Shown here piece by piece: positions 36,633 through 46,977 of a DNA stretch of 64,000 nucleotides; position 1 is the first letter of the stretch; every line of letters starts with the position of its first letter. The notes under the pieces are model-generated. The model saw only the letters and a list, made by a program, of their open reading frames with translations. It was not told where the DNA came from and did no database searches. The translations under genes were made by a program, and so were the position numbers. The stretch is from CADCTP01 sp963849885 (lineage in GTDB: Bacteria > Actinomycetota > Actinomycetes > Mycobacteriales > CADCTP01): positions 11,658 to 75,657 of the forward strand of contig CAWKIV010000017.1 of NCBI GenBank assembly GCA_963849885.1, in the 5' to 3' direction.

Positions 36633-39600
36633 GTGAGCGGGGTGCGGACGGCAGCGGACGGGACGGCGGAGGCCGGCCGACAGCCCTGGTGGACGCCCGT
36701 CCGGATGGTCGCGTTCGGGCTGTGGACGCTGCTGGCCGCCGTGGTGGTGCTCAGCTCCGCCGGCTCGTTCACGGTGGACACCAAGCCGGAGCTCTACTTC
36801 GCCCCCTGGCGCAGCGCCGCGGCGTACCTGTCGGCCTGGCAGGCCGACCCCCAGCTCGGCTTCCCGAGCTTCAACGTCGGGCTGGCGCCGGTCGCGGTCG
36901 TGGTCGGGCTGATCCAGGCGGTCGGCGTCCCGGCCGCGCTGTCGGTGCGGGTGCTGCGGCTGCTCCTGCTCGTCCTCGGCAGCTGGGGCGCGGCCCGGCT
37001 CTACCGCGCGGTGCGGCCGGAGCGGGGACGGCACGGTCGGGCCGCTCGTCGCCGGCACCGTCTTCGTGGCGAACCCGTACCTGGTCGTCGCCGGCGCCAC
37101 CCAGCCGATCCTGCTGCCCTGGGCGCTGCTGCCCTGGCAGCTGCTCTGCCTGGTGCACGCGCTGCGCTCGGCCGGCGCCGGCGAGCGCGGCTGGCGGGCG
37201 TGGCGCTGGCCGGCCGGCTTCGCCCTGGCCTTCGCCGCGATGAGCGGGACGAACGCGGGCGTGGTGCCGCTGCTGCAGCTGCTCGCCGTCCCGGTCGTGG
37301 TGCTGGCGCTGCGCGTCCGCTGGCGGGCGGCGCTGGCCGCGGTGGCCCGGTGCGCGGTGCTGGTCGCGGCGGTCTCGGCCTACTGGGTGCTGCCGTCCGT
37401 GCTCGCGCTCGGCGCCGGGGCCACCGTGGTGGACAACTCCGAGACCCCGGCGGCGGTCGCCGGGGTCTCGACCGCCGCCGAGGCGCTGCGCGGCCTCGGC
37501 CTGTGGACCGTGTACGGCTCGGGCGGGCGCGGCCAGTGGCTGCCGGAGTTCGTGGCGTACCTGGACTCGCCGGTGGTCCTGGTGGCCAGCTTCGCGCTGC
37601 CGCTGCTGGCCGCGCTCGCGCTGCTGGTCACCCGGGGCCCCGTGCGCCGGCTCGGCGTCGGGCTGGTGCTGCTGGCCGTGCCGGTGATGGTCGGGCTGTT
37701 CCCGCCGGACCGGCCGTCCCCGTTCGGGCGGCTGCTGGGGCGGGCGTTCGACGCGGTGCCGTTCGCCGGCGCGTTCCGGACCACCAACAAGATCGGCTCG
37801 CTGCTGGTGCTGGGCACCGCGCTGCTGGTCGCCGCCGGCACCGTCTGGCTGTGGCGGCGGTGGCCGGGGGAGCGGCAGCGCGCCGCCACCGCGCTCGGCC
37901 TGGCCGTCGTGCTCGCCGCCGGCACCGCGCCCGCCTGGACCGGCAACCTCTACATCAGCGCGGTCGACCTGCCCGGCTACTGGCGGCAGGCCGCCGCGGA
38001 CCTCGACGCGGAGACGCCGGACCAGCGGGTGTGGTTCGTGCCGGGCCAGGTGCAGGCGTCGTACCGGTGGAGCGAGGACCGGCCGGACGACGTGGCCACC
38101 TCGGTGCTGGACCGCCCCTCGCTGGTGCGGACGGTGATCCCGGTGACGTCGCCGGCCGCGGCCAACCTGCTCGCCGCGGTGGACACCCAGCTGCAGGAGG
38201 GCACGCTGCCGCCGGGCGCGCTGTCCACGGCGGCGCGCTACCTCGGCGTCGGCGACGTGCTGGTGCGCAACGACGTGGTCTGGGAGGTCGGCGGCGGGGC
38301 CCGGCCGGCGGCGGTGCAGGCGCAGGTCGGCGCCGACCCGGGGCTGGTCCCGCGGGGCAACTACGGCGCGCCCGGCCAGCACACGGCGTCCCCGACGGTG
38401 CCGCCGAGCTCCGCCTTCGAGGCCGCGCTGCCGCCGCTGCAGCGCTACTCGGTCACCGGCGCCCGCGCCGTCACCCGGGTCGACCCGGCGGCGGCGACGG
38501 TGCTGGTCGACGGCGACGGCGGGGCGCTGGCGCCGCTGGCCGCCGCCGGGCTGCTGCCGGGGGCGCCGGTGTTCCGCTACCTGGCCGACCTGGACCCGGC
38601 CGAGCTGGCCCGGCTGCTGCCCGAGGTCGGCCGGCTGGTGCTGACCGACAGCAACCGCCGGCGGGAGACCGTCCCGGGGCGGCTCGGCGGCAGCCAGGGA
38701 CCGCTGCTGCCGGCCGGCACCGAGCCGGTCGGCACCCGCGCGCTGGGTGGGGCCGGGGACCAGACCGTGCTCGAGGTGACCGGCGGCTCGGTCCGGGCCA
38801 GCGACGTCGGCTCGGCCTTCGGCCCGGTGTCGGCCGGGTCGGCGCGAGAACGCGGTGGACGGCGACCCGCGCACGGCCTGGCAGTTCGGCGACTTCAGCC
38901 GCGCGGTCGGGCAGTCGCTGGAGCTGACCTTCACCTCGCCGCGGGCCGTGCCGGCGGTGTCGGTCCAGGTCCGCCGGGGCGCCGTGCAGATCAGCAAGGT
39001 ACGGCTGGAGGCCGGCGGCCAGAGCGTCGAGCTCGCCGTGGACGCCGCCGGGCGCGCGTCCTGGACGCCGGCCCGGCCGGTCCGGGCCGGCTCGGTGCGG
39101 CTGACCGTGCTGGAGACCACCGGCGACGGCTTCGGGCTGGTCGGGGTCGAGGAGCTCGGCGTGCCCGGGGTCCGGCTCACCCGGGTGGCGCAGCTGCCGC
39201 GGACGGTGGAGCGGCTGGCCGCCGGCCTCGACCCGGCGGCCCGGGCGGTGCTGTCCCGCACCCCGGTGGACGTGGTGCTCAGCCGCCAGCGCGGCACCGC
39301 GCTGACCGACGACGACGAGGAGACCGGGCTGGCCCGGGACCTCACCCTGCCGGCGTCCCGGGACTACCGCGCGTACGCGATCGTGCGGCCGAGCCGGCAG
39401 CTGCCGGAGAAGGACCTCGACACGCTCGCGGGCGCCCCGCCGACGGTGACCGCGGCGTCCACCTCGCGGGCGTTCGGGCTGCCCACGCTGCGCGCGTCGC
39501 AGGCCCTGGACGGCAAGCGGGACACCGCCTGGCTGCCCGGCGAGCCGACCGCCGGGCAGGCGCTGGAGATCACCGCGCCGCGCCGGCGGGTCGACCACGT

Positions 39601-41083
39601 GGACGTGACCCAGGCCGGCGGCGGGACCGACTGGATCACCCGGGTCCGGCTGGAGCTGGACGGCGAGCTGGTGGCCGAGGCCGCGGTCGGGCCGGGACGG
39701 CGCCGGATCCGGGTCGCGCCGCAGACCGCCGAGCGGCTCCGGCTGACCGTGCTGGACACCCGCAGCGGCAAGCGGGCGGCCGAGGTGCGGGTCTCGGAGG
39801 TGGACTTCGCCGGGGCGCGGATCCGGCCGTCCGCGGCCCGCGCCGCGGACGCCTGCGTGCCGGTGGCCACCGTGGACGGCCGCCCGCTGCTGATGCGGCC
39901 GGTGCAGGGGCTCACCACGGCCGGCCCGGAGCTGTGGGCCGGCTGCGGGCCGGTGCGGCTGGCCGCCGGCGACCACTCGGTGCGCCCGGTGTCCGGGTGG
40001 CAGCCGGACGAGCTGGTGCTGCGCGACCCGCTCGGGGACGGGGCGCGGGCGGCGGTGACCCCGCCCGGGCCGCGGTACGCGGTCGAGCCCGGGCGCGGAC
40101 CGCGGGCCACCGTGCGGGTGAGCGGCGCGGCCGGCGCCTGGTACCTGATGTCCGGGCAGGCGTACGACCCGCGGTGGCGGGCCTCGGTCGACGGGGTCGA
40201 CCTCGGGCCGCCGGTGCTGGTGGACGGCTACGCGGCCGGCTGGCGGGTGGAGGTGCCGGGGACCGAGCACACGGCCCGGATCTGGTACGGGCCGCAGCGG
40301 GTGACCGACGCCGGGCTGCTGCTCTCCGGGGCCGCGGTGCTCGGGTGCCTCGCGCTGCTCCTGCTCCGGGCGCCGCCGCGGCCGTTCGCCCGGCTGCGGG
40401 CCCGGGCCCGGTCGACCCCGGCCGCCGTGGCCGCCGGGCCACCGGGACCGACCTGGGTGGACGGGCCCGGCTGGACGGCACCCGAGGGCGACCCGGCCGT
40501 CTGGTCCCGGGCCGACCTGGACGCGGAGTGGCATCCGGGCTGGTTCGGGGACGTGCCGGCGGGCGCGGCCGACCGCCGACCCGCCCGACCCGCCGCCGGC
40601 CGCGCCGGCCGCCGGCCCGGACGGCGGGCCGGCCGCGGAGTCGGCGGGCGCCGGGCGCCGGCGGCGCGCCGGGCGTGGGTGCCGGGCGCGGAGTCGGGCG
40701 GGCCGGGCGCCGGCGGAGCGGGCGACGGGGTGGCGCGGTGGCGGGCGGTGGCCGGCTGGGCCGCGGCGACCGCGCTGGCCTGGCTGCTGGGCGGCCCGCT
40801 GCTGGCCGCCGCCGCGGTCGCCGTCGCCGGCTGGCACCTGGTCCGCCCCCCGGGCCCGCGTACGGTGATCGCCGCCGGGGCGGTCCTGCTCGCCGCCGTC
40901 CCGGTGGCCTGGCTCGCGGCCCGGCCGGAGCTGCCCGTGCTGACCGCCCGGGTCGTGGCCGACAACCCGTGGCCGCACCGGCTGGCCGCGGTCGGCCTGC
41001 TGCTGCTCGCGGCCGGCGTGCTGCGCGCCGAGCGCGGCGAGCGTGCCGGCCCCGACCCCGACCCCGAGGAGGCCCGGGAGTGA
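36633..41083 (+). CDS. AftD-like arabinofuranosyltransferase (DUF3367 type), two frame breaks
   Basis: The conceptual protein is about 1480 aa, read through three frames: 36633 to about 37024, then to about 38845, then to 41083. The N-terminal GT-C part begins with SFTVDTKPELYF, the DTK motif of AftD-type enzymes, and many membrane helices follow. The periplasmic part has discoidin-like carbohydrate-binding segments (VDGDPRTAWQF, LDGKRDTAWLPGE). The C-terminal helices end with AGPDPDPEEARE. The first break is repaired by removing one G from GGGG at 37024-37027. The second lies in the 13 bases around 38840-38852. Conserved sequence on both sides argues for consensus errors. It probably adds arabinofuranose to a cell-wall glycan. 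Confidence 0.8.
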
Positions 41084-41907
41084 CCCCGCTGGTCAGCGTC
41101 GTCGTCCCGACGCGCAACGTCGCGCGCACCATCCGCGCCTGCCTGGAGTCGGTCCGCGCCCAGGACCATCCCGCGGTCGAGCTGCTCGTGGTCGACAACG
41201 CCAGCACCGACGGCACGTTCGAGATCGCCCGGGACCTCGCCGACGTCGCCGTCCGCGGCGGCCCGGAGCGCAGCGCGCAGCGCAACCGCGGCGTCGAGCT
41301 GGCCGGCGGCGACTGGGTGCTCTGGGTGGACTCGGACATGGTGCTGCGCCCGTCGGTGACCCGGCTCGCGGTCGCCGCCGCCGAGCGCACCGGCGCGGTC
41401 GCGGTCTCCATCCCGGAGGTCAGCATCGGCCCCGGCTACTGGACCGCGGTCCGCGCCCTGGAGCGGTCCTGCTACCAGGACGATCCCGGCCTGCACAACC
41501 CGCGGCTGGTCCGCCGCGAGCTGCTCGCCGAGCTCGGCGGCTTCGACGCGGCGATGGCCGGCCCGGAGGACGCCGACCTGCGGATCCGGCTGCAGGCCGA
41601 CAAGGCGCCGGTCGCGCTGGCCGCGGACGCGCTCATCGAGCACGACGAGGGCCGGCTGACGCTGCGCGGCGTGCTGGCGAAGCGGGTCTACTACGGCCGC
41701 AGCCTGCCGGCGTTCGCGGCGAAGAACCCGGGGGCGTTGCGCGACCAGGGCGCCGGCACCCTCCGCGCGCTCTACCGGCACCGGCGCAGCCTGCTGCGCC
41801 AGCCGGGCCACGCCGCCGGCGTGCTGCTGCTGCGCGGGCTGGAGGCGGGGGCGTACGGGGTCGGCTACTGGCAGGGCCGCCGGGCGCTGCGGGCGGAGCG
41901 GGCGTGA
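41080..41907 (+). CDS. Family 2 glycosyltransferase
   Basis: A 275-aa GT2 enzyme. The N-terminal VSVVVPTRN and VVDNASTDGT form the nucleotide-sugar site; WVDSDM is the DxD-type metal site; GPEDADLRIRL is the acceptor-side ED motif. There is no membrane anchor except a weak C-terminal hydrophobic stretch. The GTG start overlaps the AftD-like stop, so it belongs to the same operon. The sugar is not known. Confidence 0.88.
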   Translation: MTPLVSVVVPTRNVARTIRACLESVRAQDHPAVELLVVDNASTDGTFEIARDLADVAVRGGPERSAQRNRGVELAGGDWVLWVDSDMVLRPSVTRLAVAAAERTGAVAVSIPEVSIGPGYWTAVRALERSCYQDDPGLHNPRLVRRELLAELGGFDAAMAGPEDADLRIRLQADKAPVALAADALIEHDEGRLTLRGVLAKRVYYGRSLPAFAAKNPGALRDQGAGTLRALYRHRRSLLRQPGHAAGVLLLRGLEAGAYGVGYWQGRRALRAERA

Positions 41908-42977
41908 CCCGGCGGCTGCTCTGGGCGTCGCTGGCCGACCAGCGGCCCGGCCGGGAGCTGTCCTGGCTGGCCCGGATGCCCGGCACCAAGGTCGCCGCGC
42001 TGGCCGCGACCGAGCCGGCGGGCGACGTCGCCTGGCTGCCGGCCACCTACCGCCGGCCGGTCCGGCGGTTCGTCGAGGCCGGCGCGCTGGCCTGGGTCAA
42101 CGAGCTCGCCGACGCCGCGCCCGCGTACGACTGGTGCGCGTCGCTGGAGCTGTGCGCGCTGGTCACCGGTCAGGTCGCCGACTACACCCGCCGGCACGGG
42201 CTCCGCCAGGCCGTGCTGACCTGGGAGAACGACCCGCGGCAGCCGCTCTACCGGCTGCCGCCGTACCGCGGCGCGACCCGGCGCGCGCTGGCCGGCGCGG
42301 ACCTCTTCCTCTGCCTGGTGCACGCGGCCGCGGACCACCTGCGGGTGCTCGGCGTCGAGGAGGACCGGATCCGGGTCGTGTACCCGGGCGCCGACCTGGA
42401 GCTCTTCCGGCCGGCGGCGGAGCCGGTCGCCGAGCCGGTGCTCGCGTTCGTGTCGCCGCTGGCCGCGAACAAGGGCATCGACCGGGTGCTGGACGCGTTC
42501 GCGCTGGTCCGGCGGCGGGTGCCGGAGGCGCGGCTGCGGGTGCTCGGCGACGGGCCGCTGGCCGGCCTGGTGCGCCGGGCGGCGGCCCGGCCGGACAGCG
42601 GCGTGGACCACCTGGGCAGCGGCGGCCGCCGGCAGGTGGCCCGGGTGCTGCGGGAGGCGGCGGTCTTCGTCACCGCCCCGCGCTCGACCTGGAAGTGGTC
42701 GGAGCAGTTCGGGCTGGCGTACCTGGAGGCGATGGCCTGCGGCCTGCCGGTGGTGACCACGGTCTCCGGCACCAGCCACGAGATCGTGGTGCCGCCCAAC
42801 GAGCAGGTCGTCGACGACGCGGAGGCGCTGGCCGAGGCGCTGGCCGGGCTGCTCGAGGACCCGGCGCGCCGCGCGGCGGTCGGCGCGGCCAACCGGCGGC
42901 ACGTCGAGCGGCACCACGAGCTGGACACCCAGTGCGCGCGGATGGCGGCGGCCTTCGCCGAGGTCGAGGCGCGGTGA
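41904..42977 (+). CDS. Family 4 glycosyltransferase
   Basis: A 357-aa GT-B enzyme. The C-terminal half holds FVSPLAANKGIDRVLDAF and the EX7E motif in EQFGLAYLEAMACGLPVV, typical of GT4 retaining enzymes with a nucleotide-sugar donor. GTGA overlap with the GT2 upstream and the membrane protein downstream. Probably works with them on an envelope glycan. Confidence 0.87.
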   Translation: MTRRLLWASLADQRPGRELSWLARMPGTKVAALAATEPAGDVAWLPATYRRPVRRFVEAGALAWVNELADAAPAYDWCASLELCALVTGQVADYTRRHGLRQAVLTWENDPRQPLYRLPPYRGATRRALAGADLFLCLVHAAADHLRVLGVEEDRIRVVYPGADLELFRPAAEPVAEPVLAFVSPLAANKGIDRVLDAFALVRRRVPEARLRVLGDGPLAGLVRRAAARPDSGVDHLGSGGRRQVARVLREAAVFVTAPRSTWKWSEQFGLAYLEAMACGLPVVTTVSGTSHEIVVPPNEQVVDDAEALAEALAGLLEDPARRAAVGAANRRHVERHHELDTQCARMAAAFAEVEAR

Positions 42978-44713
42978 CCGCGGCGGCGCCGGACGCCGGG
43001 CCCGGCCGCGTCGGGGCCGTGGTCGGCCTGGTCGCCGGCCTGGCCGTGCTCGCCCCGGTGCTCGGCCGCGGTTTCGTCCTGTCGTACGACATGGTGTTCG
43101 TGCCGGACCCGCCGATCACCGGCGCGGTCCTCGGCACGGACGGGTCGGTGCCGCGGGCGGTGCCGACCGAGCTGGTCGCGGACCTGCTCGCCACCGTGCT
43201 GCCGGCCTGGCTGGTCCAGCAGGCCGTGCTGCTGGCGGTCTTCGTGCTCGCCGGCTGGGGGGTGGCGCGGCTGGTGCCGTCCCGGGCCGGCGCCGCCGCG
43301 GCGGCGCTCGGCTACGTCTGGACGCCGTACCTGGCGGAGCGGCTGGTCATCGGGCACTGGACCTACCTGCTGGGGTACGCGCTGCTGCCGTGGGTGACCG
43401 GCGCGGCGCTGGCCGCCCGCCGCGGCGGCCGGCTGGCGCCGCTGCTGCTCTGGCTGGGCGCGGCCGCCCTCGCCGGCGCCACCTCGGCGCTGCTGGCCAC
43501 CGGCACGGCGCTGGCCGTGCTCGCCTTCCCCGCCCGGCTCCCCGGCGGCGAGCGGGCCGGCGGGCCGGCGCGGCCGGCGCGGCCGGTGCAGCTGGTCGCG
43601 GTGCTGGGGTTCGCGGCGGCGGCGAACGCGGCCTGGCTGGTGCCGGCGCTGACCCGGCCGGGCGGGCTGCCGGCCGACCCGACCGGCGTGGCCGCGTTCG
43701 CGGCCCGGGCCGACACCCCGCTCGGGCTGGCCGGCAGCCTGGTCACGCTCGGCGGGATCTGGAACCCGGCCGCCTGGCCCGCCGGCCGCGACTCGGCGCT
43801 GGCCGTCGTCGCGCTGGCCGCGGTCGCGACCGCGCTCGCCCTCGGCCTCCGCCCGCTGCTGGCCCGGACCGGTCCCGGGCCGCTGGTGGCCGCCGTCGCC
43901 GCGCTGGGGCTCGCCGCGGCCGGCACCGTGCCCGGGCTCCGCGGCCTGCTCGCCACGGTCGTCGAGCACGTGCCGGGCGGCGGGCTGCTGCGCGACGGGC
44001 AGAAGCTGCTGGCCCCGGCCGCGCTGCTGGTCGCGCTCGCCGCCGGGCACGCGGTGGCCGCGCTGGCCGCCCGCCGCCGCACGGTCCCGTACGCGGTCCT
44101 GCTCGGCCTGCTGCCGGTCCTCGCCCTGCCGGCGCTCGGCTGGGGCGTCGGCGGCCGGCTGGCCCCGGCCGACTACCCGCCGTCCTGGGGCGAGCTGCGG
44201 GCGGCCGTCGCCGCCGCGCCGCCGGGCGAGGTCGCGTCGCTGCCCTGGACGCTCTACCGGCGGCTGGACTTCGCCGGCGACCGGGTGGTGCTCGACCCGC
44301 TGCCGCGGCTGCTCGACCGCCGGGTGCTGGTCAACGACGACCTGGCGCTGTCCACCGCGACCGTGCGGGGCGAGGACGCCCGGTCCGCGCAGGTCAGCGC
44401 CGGGCTGGCGGCCGGCCGCCCGCTGCCGGAGCTGCTGCGCGCGGCGGGCGTCCGGTACGCCGTCGTGCTCCGCGGCCAGCCCGGCACCGCGGCCGCGGAG
44501 GCGGCGCTGGCCGGCCTGCCGGTCCGCCTCGACACGGCCGACCTGCTGCTGGTCGAGGTGCCCGGCGAGGTGGCCGCGCCCCCGGCGAACCGGCCCGCGG
44601 TGGCCGTCGCCGGGCTGGGCCTGACGGCGGTCGCGCTGGCCGGCGCGGCGGCCGGGGTGGTCCGGACAAATCGCCGCCGGTGGCTGCTACGCTCCCCGGC
44701 AGCAAGCAAGTGA
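42974..44713 (+). CDS. Large polytopic membrane protein, probable GT-C-type envelope enzyme
   Basis: A 579-aa protein with about 12 membrane helices and a C-terminal soluble part (about 390-550: LPWTLYRRLDFAGDRVV, RYAVVLRG). The N-terminal external loop SYDMVFVPDPP has acidic residues where GT-C enzymes keep catalytic ones. Size and neighbourhood recall the mycobacterial Rv0226c-type membrane protein (from memory, not aligned). GTG start overlaps the GT4 stop. Confidence 0.7.
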   Translation: MTAAAPDAGPGRVGAVVGLVAGLAVLAPVLGRGFVLSYDMVFVPDPPITGAVLGTDGSVPRAVPTELVADLLATVLPAWLVQQAVLLAVFVLAGWGVARLVPSRAGAAAAALGYVWTPYLAERLVIGHWTYLLGYALLPWVTGAALAARRGGRLAPLLLWLGAAALAGATSALLATGTALAVLAFPARLPGGERAGGPARPARPVQLVAVLGFAAAANAAWLVPALTRPGGLPADPTGVAAFAARADTPLGLAGSLVTLGGIWNPAAWPAGRDSALAVVALAAVATALALGLRPLLARTGPGPLVAAVAALGLAAAGTVPGLRGLLATVVEHVPGGGLLRDGQKLLAPAALLVALAAGHAVAALAARRRTVPYAVLLGLLPVLALPALGWGVGGRLAPADYPPSWGELRAAVAAAPPGEVASLPWTLYRRLDFAGDRVVLDPLPRLLDRRVLVNDDLALSTATVRGEDARSAQVSAGLAAGRPLPELLRAAGVRYAVVLRGQPGTAAAEAALAGLPVRLDTADLLLVEVPGEVAAPPANRPAVAVAGLGLTAVALAGAAAGVVRTNRRRWLLRSPAASK

Positions 44714-44741
44714 CCCGACGGTAACTTTCGGAGCGTGCGAC

Positions 44742-44912
44742 GTGCGGACACCTGCTCGGGCGGATAAGGGCGCGGTCCTCATCCCCATCCTGCTCGCCTC
44801 GCTGATCGGCGCCGTGCTCGCGGTCGGCGCGTCCGTCGCGGTCGTGCAGTCCGCATCGAGCACCGACGTCCCGCCCGTGCAGCAGCCGCTGATCACCTAC
44901 GACCAGCGCTGA
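44742..44912 (+). CDS. 56-aa single-pass membrane protein (DUF2613-like)
   Basis: A small open frame that starts at GTG 44742, with GGAG eight bases upstream, and ends with TGA at 44910-44912. The first ten residues are basic (MRTPARADKG); a 23-residue hydrophobic helix follows (AVLIPILLASLIGAVLAVG), then a short Ser/Thr/Pro tail ending ITYDQR. This layout and the presence of AftD genes nearby resemble the DUF2613 protein next to aftD in mycobacteria. Function unknown; possibly a subunit or stabiliser of the envelope glycosyltransferases. Confidence 0.7.
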   Translation: MRTPARADKGAVLIPILLASLIGAVLAVGASVAVVQSASSTDVPPVQQPLITYDQR

Positions 44913-44939
44913 CGCGCTGACGGCGCCGCCGGGGACCGG

Positions 44940-46115
44940 CTAGGCCGGCACCGCCGGCGCCCGCCCGGGCGGCGCCGGCTGCGGCAGCCGCGGCGGCAGC
45001 CCGGCCGCCGCCCGGACCTCCGCCTCGAAGGCCCGCGCCGCGGCCGCCCAGCTGAAGCCGGCCGCGTAGGCCCGCGCGGCCTGCCCCATCCCGGCCCGCA
45101 GCTCGTCGTCGGCCAGCAGCGTCCGGACCGCGTCGACGAAGCCGGCCTCGTCCTCGGCCAGGACGCCGGTCCGGCGGTGCCGCACGGACTCCCGCGGCCC
45201 GCCGGCGGACCGGAAGGCCACCGTCGGGGTGCCGTGCGCGGCCGCCTCCACCACGACCAGCCCCCAGCCCTCCTTCACCGAGGGCATCAGGTGCAGCCAG
45301 GCCCGGGCCAGCAGCCGGTGCTTGGTCACGTCGTCGACGTGACCGGCGAAGTGCACCGCGTCGGCGACCCCGAGCCGCTCGGCCTCCGCCCGCAGCTCGT
45401 CCTCCCAGTAGCCCTGGCCGGCGACGGTGAGCGTCAGCTCCGGCCACCGGGCCCGCAGCTCGGCGAGCGTCCGCAGCGCGACCTCGACCCGCTTGTGCGG
45501 CACCAGCCGGCCGAGCACCACCAGGCTCGGCGTCGCCGACCGCGGCCAGGCGTCGGCGTCCAGCGGCAGCACCGGGGCGTCCATGCCCGAGTAGACGACC
45601 GACACCCGCGCGGGACCGATGCCGAGCCGGCCCAGGTCGGTCCGGGTCGCCTGGGAGACCGTCACGTAGCGGCAGCGCCGGTAGACCCGCGGCGCCACCC
45701 GGGACTCCAGCCACCAGCCGACCCGGCCCAGCGCCGGCCCGAAGATCACCCGCCACTGCTCCCGGTGCAGGTGGTGGGTCAGGTTGACCACCGGCGCCCG
45801 GGTGAACAGCGGCGACCAGAAGGGCATCCCGTTCTGCACGTCGACCACGACGTCCCAGCGCCGCCGCTGCCGGGCCAGCGCGAGGGCGGTGTGCAGGTAG
45901 ACCGTGAAGCGCCCGCCGCGCCGGACCACGTGCACCCCGTCGACGACCTCGCGGGTCGGCGCCCCCGGGTAGCGGGCGCACCGGACCTGCACGTGGTGCC
46001 CGGCCTCGCGCAGGCCGCCGGCGATCCGCTCCAGGTGCGTCTCGGCCCCGCCGCCCTCCGGGTGGCCGGTGTCGCGCCAGTTGAGCAGCAGCACGCGCAA
46101 GCTGTCGCCGCCCAC
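44940..46115 (-). CDS. Family 4 glycosyltransferase (Rv0225-like context)
   Basis: A protein of about 391 aa with GT4 features: the N-terminal LLLNWRDTGHPEGGGAE (nucleotide-sugar/acceptor loop), VVLGRLVPHKRVE, and the EX7E motif in EGWGLVVVEAAAHGTP. It has no signal or anchor. GTG 46115 is preferred (GGAAGGGG upstream) to TTG 46118. It is divergent from the methyltransferase at 46219. A GT next to a methyltransferase, an acyltransferase and a DUF3068 protein matches the mycobacterial Rv0224c-Rv0228 group as I remember it. Confidence 0.87.
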   Translation of the reverse strand: MGGDSLRVLLLNWRDTGHPEGGGAETHLERIAGGLREAGHHVQVRCARYPGAPTREVVDGVHVVRRGGRFTVYLHTALALARQRRRWDVVVDVQNGMPFWSPLFTRAPVVNLTHHLHREQWRVIFGPALGRVGWWLESRVAPRVYRRCRYVTVSQATRTDLGRLGIGPARVSVVYSGMDAPVLPLDADAWPRSATPSLVVLGRLVPHKRVEVALRTLAELRARWPELTLTVAGQGYWEDELRAEAERLGVADAVHFAGHVDDVTKHRLLARAWLHLMPSVKEGWGLVVVEAAAHGTPTVAFRSAGGPRESVRHRRTGVLAEDEAGFVDAVRTLLADDELRAGMGQAARAYAAGFSWAAAARAFEAEVRAAAGLPPRLPQPAPPGRAPAVPA

Positions 46116-46205
46116 CAAACGCCCCTTCCGCAGACATTCGCGGCGCGGAGCTTAGCTGGCCCGCCGCGGTTCGTTACCGCCCGGTAGCGACACGCCGGCG
46201 GGGCC

Positions 46206-46211
46206 TACCAT
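46206..46211 (+). promoter_or_regulatory. -10 box for a leaderless methyltransferase/aftD transcript
   Basis: TACCAT ends seven bases before GTG 46219, again placing the transcription start at the start codon. Confidence 0.5.
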
Positions 46212-46218
46212 CCTCCGG

Positions 46219-46977
46219 GTGGGCGCCGTGACGACCGGGACCCCCGCGCCGACCGGGCTGCGGCGGTCCGCCGACCTGCTCCGGGCCTTCCGGCTGGAGC
46301 AGAGCGAGCCCGCGGTGTTCTACGGCGCGGTGGCCCGGGACGCGATCGACCTGCTGCGCCCGCACGGGCCGCTGGCCGGCCGGCTGGTGCTCGACGTCGG
46401 CGCCGGGCCGGTCCAGTTCGCCGAGGCGTTCGCCGCCGCCGGCGCCCGGTACGTCGCGGTGGACGCCGACCCCGCGGCGCTGCGGGTGCCGCGGCCGGCC
46501 GGGACCGGGGCGCTGGCCGGGCGGGGGGAGCGGCTGCCGGTCCGGGACGCCAGCGTCGACGTCTGCTTCTCCAGCAACCTGGTCGAGCACGTGCCGGCCC
46601 CGTGGCGGTTCGCCGACGAGCTGGTGCGGGTCACCCGGCCCGGCGGCCTGGTGGTGGTCTCGTACACCAACTGGCTGTCGCCGTGGGGCGGGCACGAGTG
46701 CTCCCCCTGGCACTACCTCGGCGGCTACCGGGCCACCGAGCGGTACGGGCGGCGCTACGGCCGGCCCCCGAAGAACCGGTACGGCGTCGGGCTGTTCCCG
46801 GTGTCCGTGGCGGACGGGCTGCGCTGGGCCCGCCGGCACCCGGACCTGCGGCTGCTGGACGCCCGCCCGCGCTACCTGCCGGGCTGGGCCCGGCCGCTGC
46901 TGCGGGTGCCGGGCGCCCGCGAGGTGCTCACCTGGAACCTCTGGCTCGTGCTGCGCCGTCGGTCTGCCGGCCGGTGA
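46219..46977 (+). CDS. SAM-dependent methyltransferase (Rv0224c-like context)
   Basis: A 252-aa class I methyltransferase with the SAM loop LVLDVGAGPVQFAEAF (about residue 55), an ERLPVRDASVDVCFSSNLVEH segment and a hydrophobic C-terminal part. No membrane anchor. The stop overlaps the aftD start, so the two are co-transcribed and co-translated. The substrate is probably an envelope lipid or glycan; not determined. Confidence 0.82.
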   Translation: MGAVTTGTPAPTGLRRSADLLRAFRLEQSEPAVFYGAVARDAIDLLRPHGPLAGRLVLDVGAGPVQFAEAFAAAGARYVAVDADPAALRVPRPAGTGALAGRGERLPVRDASVDVCFSSNLVEHVPAPWRFADELVRVTRPGGLVVVSYTNWLSPWGGHECSPWHYLGGYRATERYGRRYGRPPKNRYGVGLFPVSVADGLRWARRHPDLRLLDARPRYLPGWARPLLRVPGAREVLTWNLWLVLRRRSAGR

